Below are positions 1 to 4,868 of a DNA stretch of 5,320 nt, piece after piece. Position 1 is the stretch's first letter. Every line of letters begins with the position of its first letter. Below the pieces are notes generated by a model, which saw only the letters and a program-made list of their open reading frames with translations, made no database searches and was not told where the DNA came from. The translations under genes and the position numbers were made by a program. Source of the DNA: Halothiobacillaceae bacterium (GTDB taxonomy: Bacteria; Pseudomonadota; Gammaproteobacteria; Halothiobacillales; Halothiobacillaceae); assembly GCA_011380105.1 (NCBI GenBank), contig DRZW01000186.1:1-5320 (forward strand). The letters run 5' to 3'.

Positions 1-28
1 CTCCAATGCGTCGCGTCAAAATTAACAT
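1..28 (-). CDS. csrA: Carbon storage regulator CsrA, N-terminal nine codons only (cut by window edge)
   Basis: Reading the minus strand from the ATG at 28-26 gives MLILTRRIG, the highly conserved first beta strand of CsrA/RsmA, a small homodimeric RNA-binding protein of about 60-65 residues that represses or activates translation by binding GGA motifs in mRNA leaders. The start is well supported: AAGGAA lies 5 nt before the ATG. It is 68 bp downstream of the lysC stop on the same strand, and lysC-csrA is a common gammaproteobacterial order. The rest of the gene lies outside the window, so integrity cannot be judged. The call rests on nine residues plus context, which together are quite specific. 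Confidence 0.85.
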
Positions 29-31
29 GCT

Positions 32-43
32 AATTCCTTGTAA
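32..43 (-). promoter_or_regulatory. csrA ribosome binding site embedded in a CsrA-type RNA site
   Basis: The minus-strand leader reads UUACAAGGAAUU just before the csrA ATG. It contains the Shine-Dalgarno AAGGAA and matches 9 of 12 positions of the known CsrA consensus RUACARGGAUGU, including the invariant GGA (37-35). CsrA is known to repress its own translation in other gammaproteobacteria. By inference the same feedback could act here. A weak GGCG/CGCC stem (54-57 with 66-69) lies slightly upstream in the lysC-csrA gap; no intrinsic terminator separates the two genes. Confidence 0.5.
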
Positions 44-96
44 AGTTTGTTGGGGCGCATAGCAACGCCAATGTCGGTTTGATTAATTTATCAAGT

Positions 97-1329
97 TTAG
101 TTTAACGAAACCTCCGGTGTATCTAGCTCAAAGGCATCGTGCAGCGCACGCACTGCCAGTTCGAGGTATTTGTCATCGATAACAACGGAGATCTTGATTT
201 CCGAGGTGGCAATCATGCGGATGTTGATTTTCTCATCAGACAATACCCGGAACATTTTTGAGGCAACCCCAGCATGGGAGCGCATCCCCACACCCACCAG
301 TGAAATCTTAACGATATTATGGTTACCCGAAACTTCGCGGGCGCCGAGTTTCTCTGCCGTCTCACGCAGCAGCTTTAAGGCATTATCGAAATCGGCACGA
401 TGCACGGTAAAGGTAAAATCAGCACCATCGTCTGCGCCAACATTCTGCAGAATCATGTCGACTTCGATATTAGCATCACCAATCGGACCGAGCAGCTGGT
501 AGGCAATGCCCGGACTATCCGGCACACCTTTGACGGTCAGTTGCGCTTCATCTTTATGGAAAGCAATGCCGGAAATGACGGGTTCTTCCACGTTTTCATC
601 CTCCAGGGTAATCAGTGTTCCCGGGCCGTCTTCAAAGGAAGACATCACCCGTAGCGGTACATTGTACTTGCCGGCGAATTCTACCGAGCGAATCTGCAAC
701 ACTTTCGAGCCCAAGCTGGCCATTTCCAGCATTTCCTCAAAAGTAATCCGGTCAAGCCGGCGCGCTTTGGGCACAACACGCGGGTCGGTGGTATAAACCC
801 CATCCACATCGGTGTAAATCTGACACTCATCGGCCTTCAGCGCCGCAGCTAGTGCCACCGCCGAGGTATCCGAACCGCCGCGGCCTAAGGTGGTGATTTG
901 ACCATGCTTATCCACACCCTGAAAACCAGCCACCACAACCACGCGACCAGCGGCAAGATCGCTCTTGATCGTTTCCGTGTTGATCGACTTAATCCGTGCT
1001 TTGGTGTGCTCGCTATCAGTCAGTACCGGTACCTGAGCGCCGGTATAAGAACGCGCATCCTGACCGCGCTGCTGCAATGCCATCGACAACAGGGCAATGG
1101 TCACCTGCTCACCGGTCGCCACTAGCATGTCTAGCTCTCGCGGGGCAGGCTCGCTTTGAATCGAACGCGCCATTTCAATTAGACGGTTAGTCTCACCGCT
1201 CATCGCGGAGACCACCACCACAACTGAATCACCGCGCTGCACAGACTTTAAGACCCGGTCGGCCACACTTTGAATGCGCTCAACAGTACCAACCGACGTA
1301 CCACCATATTTCTGGACGATCAACGCCAT
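97..1329 (-). CDS. lysC: Aspartate kinase (monofunctional, lysine/threonine-sensitive type)
   Basis: Catalyses ATP-dependent phosphorylation of L-aspartate to 4-aspartyl phosphate in the cytoplasm, the first step to lysine/diaminopimelate, methionine, threonine and isoleucine. The 410-residue protein has the expected length and order: a kinase domain with KYGGTSVG (7-14), SAMSGETN (41-48), TGEQV (72-76), GRGGSDTSA (149-157), YTDVDGVYTTDPR (172-184), then two ACT regulatory domains, about 263-330 (VPDSPGIA, then LQN) and 338-405 (VGVGMRSHAGVASKMF, then SEIKISVVI). No homoserine dehydrogenase domain is fused. The ATG at 1329 is chosen over an in-frame GTG at 1344 because MALIVQKYGG is the family N-terminus and GGGGTGAG lies about 10 nt upstream; the GTG start would lie inside that Shine-Dalgarno. 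In Corynebacterium and Bacillus relatives a beta subunit starts inside lysC; no Met occurs at the equivalent junction here, about 245-252. All signature residues are present, so it looks functional. It is probably cotranscribed with csrA. Confidence 0.97.
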   Translation of the reverse strand: MALIVQKYGGTSVGTVERIQSVADRVLKSVQRGDSVVVVVSAMSGETNRLIEMARSIQSEPAPRELDMLVATGEQVTIALLSMALQQRGQDARSYTGAQVPVLTDSEHTKARIKSINTETIKSDLAAGRVVVVAGFQGVDKHGQITTLGRGGSDTSAVALAAALKADECQIYTDVDGVYTTDPRVVPKARRLDRITFEEMLEMASLGSKVLQIRSVEFAGKYNVPLRVMSSFEDGPGTLITLEDENVEEPVISGIAFHKDEAQLTVKGVPDSPGIAYQLLGPIGDANIEVDMILQNVGADDGADFTFTVHRADFDNALKLLRETAEKLGAREVSGNHNIVKISLVGVGMRSHAGVASKMFRVLSDEKINIRMIATSEIKISVVIDDKYLELAVRALHDAFELDTPEVSLN

Positions 1330-1432
1330 ATTATTTTGTCTCACCCCATGTGTGTATTTGGGTATCGTATTCTTGCCCGAATCGGCTCAATGCCCAGGTA
1401 GCTACGATATTTGAAACTTAAAATAGCCGTGC

Positions 1433-1461
1433 AGTATACCGACTAGGCAGACAAATTCCAC
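1433..1461 (-). promoter_or_regulatory. Possible sigma-70 promoter of lysC
   Basis: On the minus strand TATACT (1438-1433) is a 5/6 match to the -10 consensus. The best -35 candidate is TGGAAT or GTGGAA near 1461-1455, with a 16-17 bp spacer and only about half of the consensus bases. Transcription would start near 1426 and give a leader of roughly 97 nt. The weak -35 means activator help or a different start is possible. Confidence 0.3.
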
Positions 1462-1479
1462 TCATTTCCCGCCAACCAT

Positions 1480-1498
1480 CTCTGAGCATAGCTCAGAG
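1480..1498. repeat. Perfect 8-bp inverted repeat with 3-nt loop
   Basis: CTCTGAGC and GCTCAGAG flank ATA, forming a perfect hairpin or a 19-bp operator-like palindrome. No T run follows on either strand, so it is not a standard intrinsic terminator. It lies about 40 bp upstream of the proposed lysC -10 box, a reasonable place for a regulator site, but no regulator family is indicated by the sequence. Confidence 0.55.
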
Positions 1499-1519
1499 CC
1501 ACCTTAAGTGCAGTGTTCT

Positions 1520-1538
1520 TGCTGGAAAAAAGCCAGCA
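1520..1538. repeat. 6-bp inverted repeat, TGCTGG/CCAGCA, A-rich loop
   Basis: TGCTGG (1520-1525) pairs with CCAGCA (1533-1538) across a 7-nt loop containing six A's. On the minus strand the loop is T-rich, but no T tract follows the stem, so a terminator function is not supported. It lies 21 bp from the 1480-1498 palindrome; whether the two act together is unknown. Confidence 0.35.
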
Positions 1539-1693
1539 CAAATCGACGCTTACCTGTTTAGCCCCGTCAGGCTATTCGGAGTAAACCGGCTGGTTAACCA
1601 TCAGCACAACGCACGGGAAAACACCTAAGATGAAACGGGACATTAAGCGAGACTAGAATAAGTATATTGGCATTGTTAAAGGCCAAGTCTGAT

Positions 1694-1882
1694 TCAAAAC
1701 TCTTCCTTAAGCGTCAAGGTCAATTGCTGTTCCCGGCCATTGCGCAACACCGACACGTCAACCGATTGACCCAGGGCTAGTTTTTTTAGCAGTTGATTTA
1801 GGGTTTCCATGCCTGCAACCTCATCTCCATTAACGCGCTGTAAGCGATCACTCACTTTAAAACCCAACAGTTGGAAAAAGGC
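1694..1882 (-). pseudogene. PDZ-domain protein remnant, N-terminus lost
   Basis: A 62-codon frame ending at the TGA at 1696-1694 encodes the C-terminal part of a PDZ domain: FFQLLGFKVSDRLQRVNG, then a helix with METLNQLLKKL, then a beta pair with VDVSVLRNGREQQLTLTL. The pattern of a G-x-x-x-D-R-L core, x-V-N-G turn, Leu-rich helix and R-x-G strand is typical of PDZ domains in GspC of type II secretion, DegP/DegS/RseP proteases and aspartic-protease-like proteins. It cannot be assigned further, although a terminal PDZ with a short tail would suit GspC. There is no start codon in a sensible place: the frame begins directly after the TGA of the rluE-like pseudogene (1885-1883), in the same frame. 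The upstream part was therefore probably deleted, joining two unrelated genes. It has no signal or membrane anchor left and is unlikely to make a functional product. Confidence 0.7.
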
Positions 1883-2176
1883 TCAGCAGTAGCGCCATTG
1901 ACCCGGCGGCAAATCGTCGAGCTGGATTTCACCAACGCGCTGTCGAATCAACCGCAGAGTCGGGCAACCCACGTGGGCGGTCATGTGCCTCACCTGGCGG
2001 TTGTGTCCTTCCCGAAGAGTGATTTCCAGCCAGCTTGTCGGTACGGTTTTACGATAACGCACCGGCCGGATAAACTCCGGGCATATCAATATAATCGACC
2101 AGGGTGCCCGCCGGGCTATTAGGCTCGGGGCAAACTGGCTTGGGACATTATAGGGCTTGTTAAACGCAATGAGCAT
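1883..2176 (-). pseudogene. rluE: Decayed RluE-type 23S rRNA pseudouridine synthase
   Basis: The 97-codon frame carries both ends of an RluE/RsuA-family synthase without the middle. RluE makes a pseudouridine in 23S rRNA and is normally about 180-220 residues. Residues 1-17 ([17 protein letters not shown]) match the family N-terminus (FNKPYxV). Residues 41-97 (YRKTVPTSW, then [17 protein letters not shown], then PTLRLIR and PPGQWR) match the C-terminus. Between them a C run at 2130-2127 appears to be one base short: the next frame over reads [16 protein letters not shown], the expected family sequence. That frame ends near 2066-2056, where a block of roughly 80-90 residues is missing, including the GRLD motif with the catalytic Asp. 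The deletion returns the frame, so the ORF stays open but cannot encode an active enzyme. The start ATG (2176) overlaps the exonuclease 3' end by 17 bp, so the gene was once translationally coupled. Confidence 0.85.
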
Positions 2177-3080
2177 GGTATTCCGCGCTGACTGCCTGCC
2201 AGCGTTCAATTCTACCGGCACCTGCACCCATCTGCTCTAAAAGCTTGGTGTACTGATCAGGATCGCCCCCGGCCCAGGCATCTGTGGGGCTTTCGATGGG
2301 TAAATCACAGATAATTTCGGTCAGCCGACGTGATAACCGGACTTGTGGTTCGTGCTCGAGCAGTAACTTCTGCACCCGCGGTGCCCCACGAAATTTCATG
2401 CCATAAATCGCCTGAATATTCTCGAACAGACCATCAATGCAACGGTGTTTGCGCAATAATCGCGCGGCGATTCTAGGTCCAACCCCCGGCACACCGGGAA
2501 TGTTATCGGCGACATCACCGGTTAATGCCAGCAAGTCGGCAATCTGGCCCGGTGCAACCCCAAAACGGCGCGAAACATCGCCATAAGTCATGACCGACTG
2601 GCGCATGGGGTTATACCAGCGATCATCCGGCCCGAGCAGTTGCGCTAAGTCCTTATCGCCAGACACAATCGTCACCGCCCGCTTGCGATGGCGCAAACGG
2701 GAAACCAGTGTGCCGATCACATCATCGGCTTCATAGCCGGGATAGTCGAGTGCGCCGAAGCCCAATGCCTCGGCCAGCTCACGACAACGGGGAAACTGCT
2801 CACGCAGCGCCTCAGGGGTAGGCGGTCGCTGCCCTTTATAATCGGGGTAGATAGTTTGCCGATAGCCTCGGCCGCAGGGTGGATCGAACACGGCCATAAT
2901 AATCGGCTCGGTGGTACCGGCGCGGACGATGGACTCGGTAAGTGATAATAAATAATCCGCAAACCCCAGCAGCGCATTGACCGGGCGATTCTGATTATCG
3001 ACTAAGTCTTTGTCATAAACATGCCAAGCCCGCCAGATCTGCGCATGGGCATCAATAATCCAGGCGCGGTTTAACTCCAT
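2160..3080 (-). CDS. Stand-alone 5'-3' exonuclease / flap endonuclease, Pol I N-domain family
   Basis: A 306-residue nuclease homologous to the N-terminal 5' nuclease domain of DNA polymerase I. Such enzymes use metal ions to remove 5' flaps and RNA primers during replication and repair. Motifs in order: IIDAH with D10; FDPP with D66, then [10 protein letters not shown] (81-90) of the clamp; [11 protein letters not shown] (115-125) with E117, D119 and D120; [12 protein letters not shown] (138-149) with D142 and D144; [19 protein letters not shown] (184-202), the helix-3-turn-helix region with D189 and D192. All metal-binding acidic residues of the active Pol I domain are therefore present. 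There are no polymerase or 3' exonuclease domains, and the length fits a complete stand-alone protein. It resembles E. coli Xni/ExoIX in being free-standing, but Xni is shorter and lacks some of these acidic residues, so the symbol is not assigned. The ATG is only 3 bp after the malic enzyme stop with no visible Shine-Dalgarno, which suggests translational coupling in one operon. Confidence 0.92.
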   Translation of the reverse strand: MELNRAWIIDAHAQIWRAWHVYDKDLVDNQNRPVNALLGFADYLLSLTESIVRAGTTEPIIMAVFDPPCGRGYRQTIYPDYKGQRPPTPEALREQFPRCRELAEALGFGALDYPGYEADDVIGTLVSRLRHRKRAVTIVSGDKDLAQLLGPDDRWYNPMRQSVMTYGDVSRRFGVAPGQIADLLALTGDVADNIPGVPGVGPRIAARLLRKHRCIDGLFENIQAIYGMKFRGAPRVQKLLLEHEPQVRLSRRLTEIICDLPIESPTDAWAGGDPDQYTKLLEQMGAGAGRIERWQAVSAEYHAHCV

Positions 3081-3083
3081 AAT

Positions 3084-4331
3084 TTAACGCAACGAACGTG
3101 GGTGATAATCAGCCTGAGCCACGCCGTCACGAGCAGCGGCACGGGCTACCGCCTCGGGCACATATTCAATTAAACGCGGGTCGAAGGGCTTGGGCAGAAT
3201 GTAATCGCGGCCAAATGCCAACGCTTCTAATTCATAGGCCTCCAACACGGAGGGCGGAACCGGCTGGCGTGCCAGATCGGCAATGGCGTTTACACAGGCC
3301 ACCTTCATATTCTCGGTGATATCCGTCGCACGGCAATCTAATGCGCCACGAAATATAAACGGGAAGGCCAAAACATTATTGACTTGATTAGGATAATCAC
3401 TGCGCCCGGTGGCCATAATGACATCGGGGCGAACCGATTTGGCCAACTCAGGGCGAATTTCCGGATCAGGGTTAGACAAAGCAAACACCACCGGATTCTC
3501 CGCCATGGATCGGAGCATGTCCTGACTAAGCAAATTAGGCGCCGACAAACCGATAAAGACATCCGCGCCGACGATCGCCTGCTCGAGATTACGAGCCTTG
3601 GTTTCACGCGCAAAGCGCTGGTGGTGCGGCGGCAGATCCGGCAGGTCAGAATGCAACACGCCGACTTTATCCACGACGGTAAGATTTTCGGCAGAAAGGC
3701 CCATTTCCAGCAACAGATTCAACGTCGCGGTACCGGCCGATCCGCAGCCTACTAGCACCACACGGGCCTGATCGAGTGATTTCCCAGCCAGATATAATGC
3801 ATTGCTCAACCCAGCGGCAATAATGATCGCCGTGCCATGCTGGTCATCATGAAAAACAGGAATCGGCATGCTGGCTTTAAGCCGCCGCTCTACCTCAAAG
3901 CAACGCGGTGCGGCGATGTCTTCAAGATTAATCCCACCAAAGGAGGGCGCTAAGCGTTGCACCGTTTCTACCAGTGCATCGGTATCTTCGGCGTCAATTT
4001 CCAAATCGACCACATCAATATCGGCAAAACGCTTAAATAATACGCCCTTACCCTCCATGACAGGCTTGCTGGCCAGCGGGCCTAAATCCCCTAAACCAAG
4101 AATCGCCGAACCATCGGATACCACCGCTACAGTATTACCACGATTGGTATACCGCCAGGCAGCCTCCGGGTCTGCGGCAATCGCACGCACTGGCTCGGCC
4201 ACGCCCGGTGAATAGGCCAGCGATAAATCCCGTGCTGTTCGGGTTGATTTGGTCAATGCGGTGGCTGTTTTCCCCGGAATGGGTTCAGCGTGGTAGCGCA
4301 AGGCAGCGGAACGCTCATCGGACTGGGTCAT
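3084..4331 (-). CDS. Malic enzyme (oxaloacetate-decarboxylating), short form without phosphotransacetylase domain
   Basis: Converts L-malate plus NAD(P)+ to pyruvate, CO2 and NAD(P)H in the cytoplasm. The 415 residues correspond to the catalytic part of the MaeB-type bacterial enzyme. Landmarks are YSPGVAEP (40-47) with catalytic Tyr40; GDLGPLASKPVMEGKG (81-96) with catalytic Lys95; FGGINLEDIAAPRCFEVE (131-148) with metal ligands Glu137 and Asp138; VFHDDQHGTAIII (159-171) with Asp162/163; Rossmann loop GCGSAGTATL (195-204); SNPDPEI (286-292); and ATGRSDYPNQVNNVLAFPFI (307-326). E. coli MaeB is about twice as long because of a C-terminal phosphotransacetylase-like domain; this protein ends after the malic-enzyme domain. 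Asp221 ends the second Rossmann strand, but this position is Asp in both NAD and NADP members, so the cofactor is not decided. No strong Shine-Dalgarno precedes the ATG. The exonuclease gene follows 3 bp downstream. All key residues are present and the gene looks intact. Confidence 0.95.
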   Translation of the reverse strand: MTQSDERSAALRYHAEPIPGKTATALTKSTRTARDLSLAYSPGVAEPVRAIAADPEAAWRYTNRGNTVAVVSDGSAILGLGDLGPLASKPVMEGKGVLFKRFADIDVVDLEIDAEDTDALVETVQRLAPSFGGINLEDIAAPRCFEVERRLKASMPIPVFHDDQHGTAIIIAAGLSNALYLAGKSLDQARVVLVGCGSAGTATLNLLLEMGLSAENLTVVDKVGVLHSDLPDLPPHHQRFARETKARNLEQAIVGADVFIGLSAPNLLSQDMLRSMAENPVVFALSNPDPEIRPELAKSVRPDVIMATGRSDYPNQVNNVLAFPFIFRGALDCRATDITENMKVACVNAIADLARQPVPPSVLEAYELEALAFGRDYILPKPFDPRLIEYVPEAVARAAARDGVAQADYHPRSLR

Positions 4332-4374
4332 AAGATCTAAGCCTGCTTAAAAAGCGCATATATTAACAAAACCA

Positions 4375-4399
4375 GCCCGAAACCGACCGTAATTCGGGC
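4375..4399. repeat. 7-bp inverted repeat upstream of malic enzyme
   Basis: GCCCGAA (4375-4381) and TTCGGGC (4393-4399) are perfect inverted copies separated by 11 bp. On the minus strand the second arm is followed by TGGTTTTGTT, so it could act as a weak terminator or leader hairpin. Equally, it covers the region where a -35 box for the candidate -10 at 4365-4360 would lie, which would suit an operator. The sequence does not decide between these. Confidence 0.4.
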
Positions 4400-4685
4400 A
4401 AATACACACTCCGACTCAAAACACAGCCAGCTCCGTTCAGGAAAACCGCATGCAAATTAGCGGCTTTTGTCAGCCATGAACTTGTTCCCAAAGTACTAAA
4501 CCCCTATTATCACCGAATTAAGACCTTTGCATGAGCCATAAACGCGGCCGAGAGTGCTAGAATGGGGAAGTTTAGTGTTGAAAACCGCGCTTTTTCTCGG
4601 TAATAAGCCTTAAAGCGACGCAATTTATCTCTTTTGACTCAGCGCTCTGACATAAACAACAGGCTGAAGCTGCAGGTTCTCAGAT

Positions 4686-4728
4686 TGCGGCATTTGGCAA
4701 CAAACTAACATTCGGCGGATGTGCCGCA
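4686..4728 (+). repeat. Long-range stem with a competing shorter stem in prk leader
   Basis: TGCGGCA (4686-4692) is the exact reverse complement of TGCCGCA (4722-4728). The right arm can instead pair locally: GCGG (4715-4718) with CCGC (4724-4727) across ATGTG. The two structures exclude each other, which is the geometry of leader switches, but 7-bp and 4-bp stems also arise by chance. It lies upstream of the 4809-4837 terminator-like hairpin on the same strand. Confidence 0.25.
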
Positions 4729-4808
4729 TCATGAAATAATGCCAAGCCAGATTCGAGCACGCCATGATAACTGGCGCAAATGGGCACGTCCCCGGCCTAA
4801 CACTTTTT

Positions 4809-4837
4809 AATTAGGTCGCCACGACCTTAATTTTTTT
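4809..4837 (+). terminator. Rho-independent terminator or attenuator ahead of prk
   Basis: AGGTCG (4813-4818) and CGACCT (4822-4827) pair across a CCA loop. Adding AATT/AATT pairs with one bulged T extends the stem to about 10 bp (4809-4818 with 4822-4832). Seven T's follow (4831-4837). This orientation terminates plus-strand transcription, yet no plus-strand gene lies upstream within at least 500 bp and prk starts only 31 bp downstream. It may end a small RNA or attenuate a prk leader transcript. As an AT-rich near-palindrome it could also be an operator. Confidence 0.55.
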
Positions 4838-4856
4838 CGTATTACCATTAACCATA

Positions 4857-4862
4857 AAGGAG
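4857..4862 (+). promoter_or_regulatory. Ribosome binding site of prk
   Basis: AAGGAG lies 6 nt before the ATG at 4869, a near-ideal Shine-Dalgarno that fixes the prk start. It is the strongest ribosome binding site in the window and suits a highly expressed Calvin-cycle enzyme. It lies 19 nt past the T run of the terminator-like hairpin. Confidence 0.85.
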
Positions 4863-4868
4863 TGACTT

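Larger units (their letters stand above)
1443..1643 (-). pseudogene. Possible broken gene for a small secreted protein (speculative)
   Basis: From the ATG at 1643-1641 the minus strand reads MSRFILGVFPCVVLMVNQP followed by VYSE, then an amber TAG at 1574-1572, then 42 more sense codons in the same frame (beginning PDGAKQVSVD) to a TAG at 1445-1443. The first 22 residues look like a signal peptide: a basic start, a hydrophobic core and a small-residue end. TAG is one base from CAG or GAG, so the 66-codon frame could be a single nonsense mutation away from intact. No Shine-Dalgarno is visible before the ATG, and no family is recognised. Chance is a real alternative for a frame this short. Confidence 0.18.
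1330..1693. other. Gap of about 360 bp upstream of lysC, no intact gene
   Basis: This stretch lies between the lysC start and the stop of the PDZ remnant. In many gammaproteobacteria alaS (with recA-recX further up) precedes lysC, but no trace of the AlaS C-terminus was recognised here. It contains a plausible lysC -10 box (1433-1438), a perfect 8-bp hairpin (1480-1498), a 6-bp hairpin with an A-rich loop (1520-1538), a weak 5-bp stem (TTGGC 1667-1671 with GCCAA 1682-1686) just past the PDZ stop, and a possible amber-broken small reading frame (1643-1443). The roughly 100-nt lysC leader that the -10 box would give looks too short for a lysine riboswitch, and none was recognised. Confidence 0.6.
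4332..4868. other. Divergent 537-bp intergenic region between malic enzyme and prk
   Basis: This region must hold the promoters for both divergent genes. Minus side: a 7-bp inverted repeat (4375-4399) and TAATAT (4365-4360), a possible -10 box about 30 bp before the malic enzyme ATG, with no good -35. Plus side: TTGAAA (4578-4583), 17 bp, then TAATAA (4601-4606), a weak promoter candidate; several possible stems (4686-4728, 4760-4776); and a terminator-shaped hairpin at 4809-4837, close to prk. LysR-type CbbR regulators usually control Calvin-cycle genes by binding T-N11-A-type motifs, but no convincing site was identified. No protein-coding remnant was recognised. Confidence 0.6.

Noticed and set aside
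170..1190. Plus-strand open frames opposite lysC
   Set aside because: They are antisense shadows of a strongly conserved aspartate kinase and have no family features.
1330..1344. GTG start that would extend LysC by five residues
   Set aside because: The GTG lies inside the GGGGTGAG Shine-Dalgarno, and the family N-terminus begins at the ATG at 1329.
1330..1445. Lysine riboswitch in the lysC leader
   Set aside because: The leader from the candidate promoter is about 100 nt, too short for an L box, and no typical L-box elements were recognised.
1883..2227. A 114-residue open frame starting at 2227, upstream of the rluE-like start
   Set aside because: The first 17 codons overlap the exonuclease gene out of frame and have no family similarity; FNKPY homology begins right after the ATG at 2176.
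2688..4215. Open frames antisense to or in other frames of the exonuclease and malic enzyme genes
   Set aside because: The true frames carry full motif sets; these alternatives have none.
4442..4468. AAAACCGC and GCGG-C-TTTT stem followed by T's, a possible bidirectional terminator
   Set aside because: The core stem is only 4 bp with a bulge, and no gene ends nearby on either strand.
4578..4606. TTGAAA-N17-TAATAA as a prk promoter
   Set aside because: The -35 is good but the -10 matches only 3 of 6 positions; kept as a note in the intergenic entry, not as a separate feature.
4563..4706. Plus-strand frame of 13 codons, a TAA, then 33 further codons before prk
   Set aside because: No similarity or ribosome binding site was recognised, and the amino acid composition is unremarkable; a leader peptide cannot be supported.
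4625..4765. A 46-codon minus-strand frame in the intergenic region with cysteines and several Met
   Set aside because: No ribosome binding site, no recognisable family, and it overlaps the structured plus-strand leader; chance is the best explanation.
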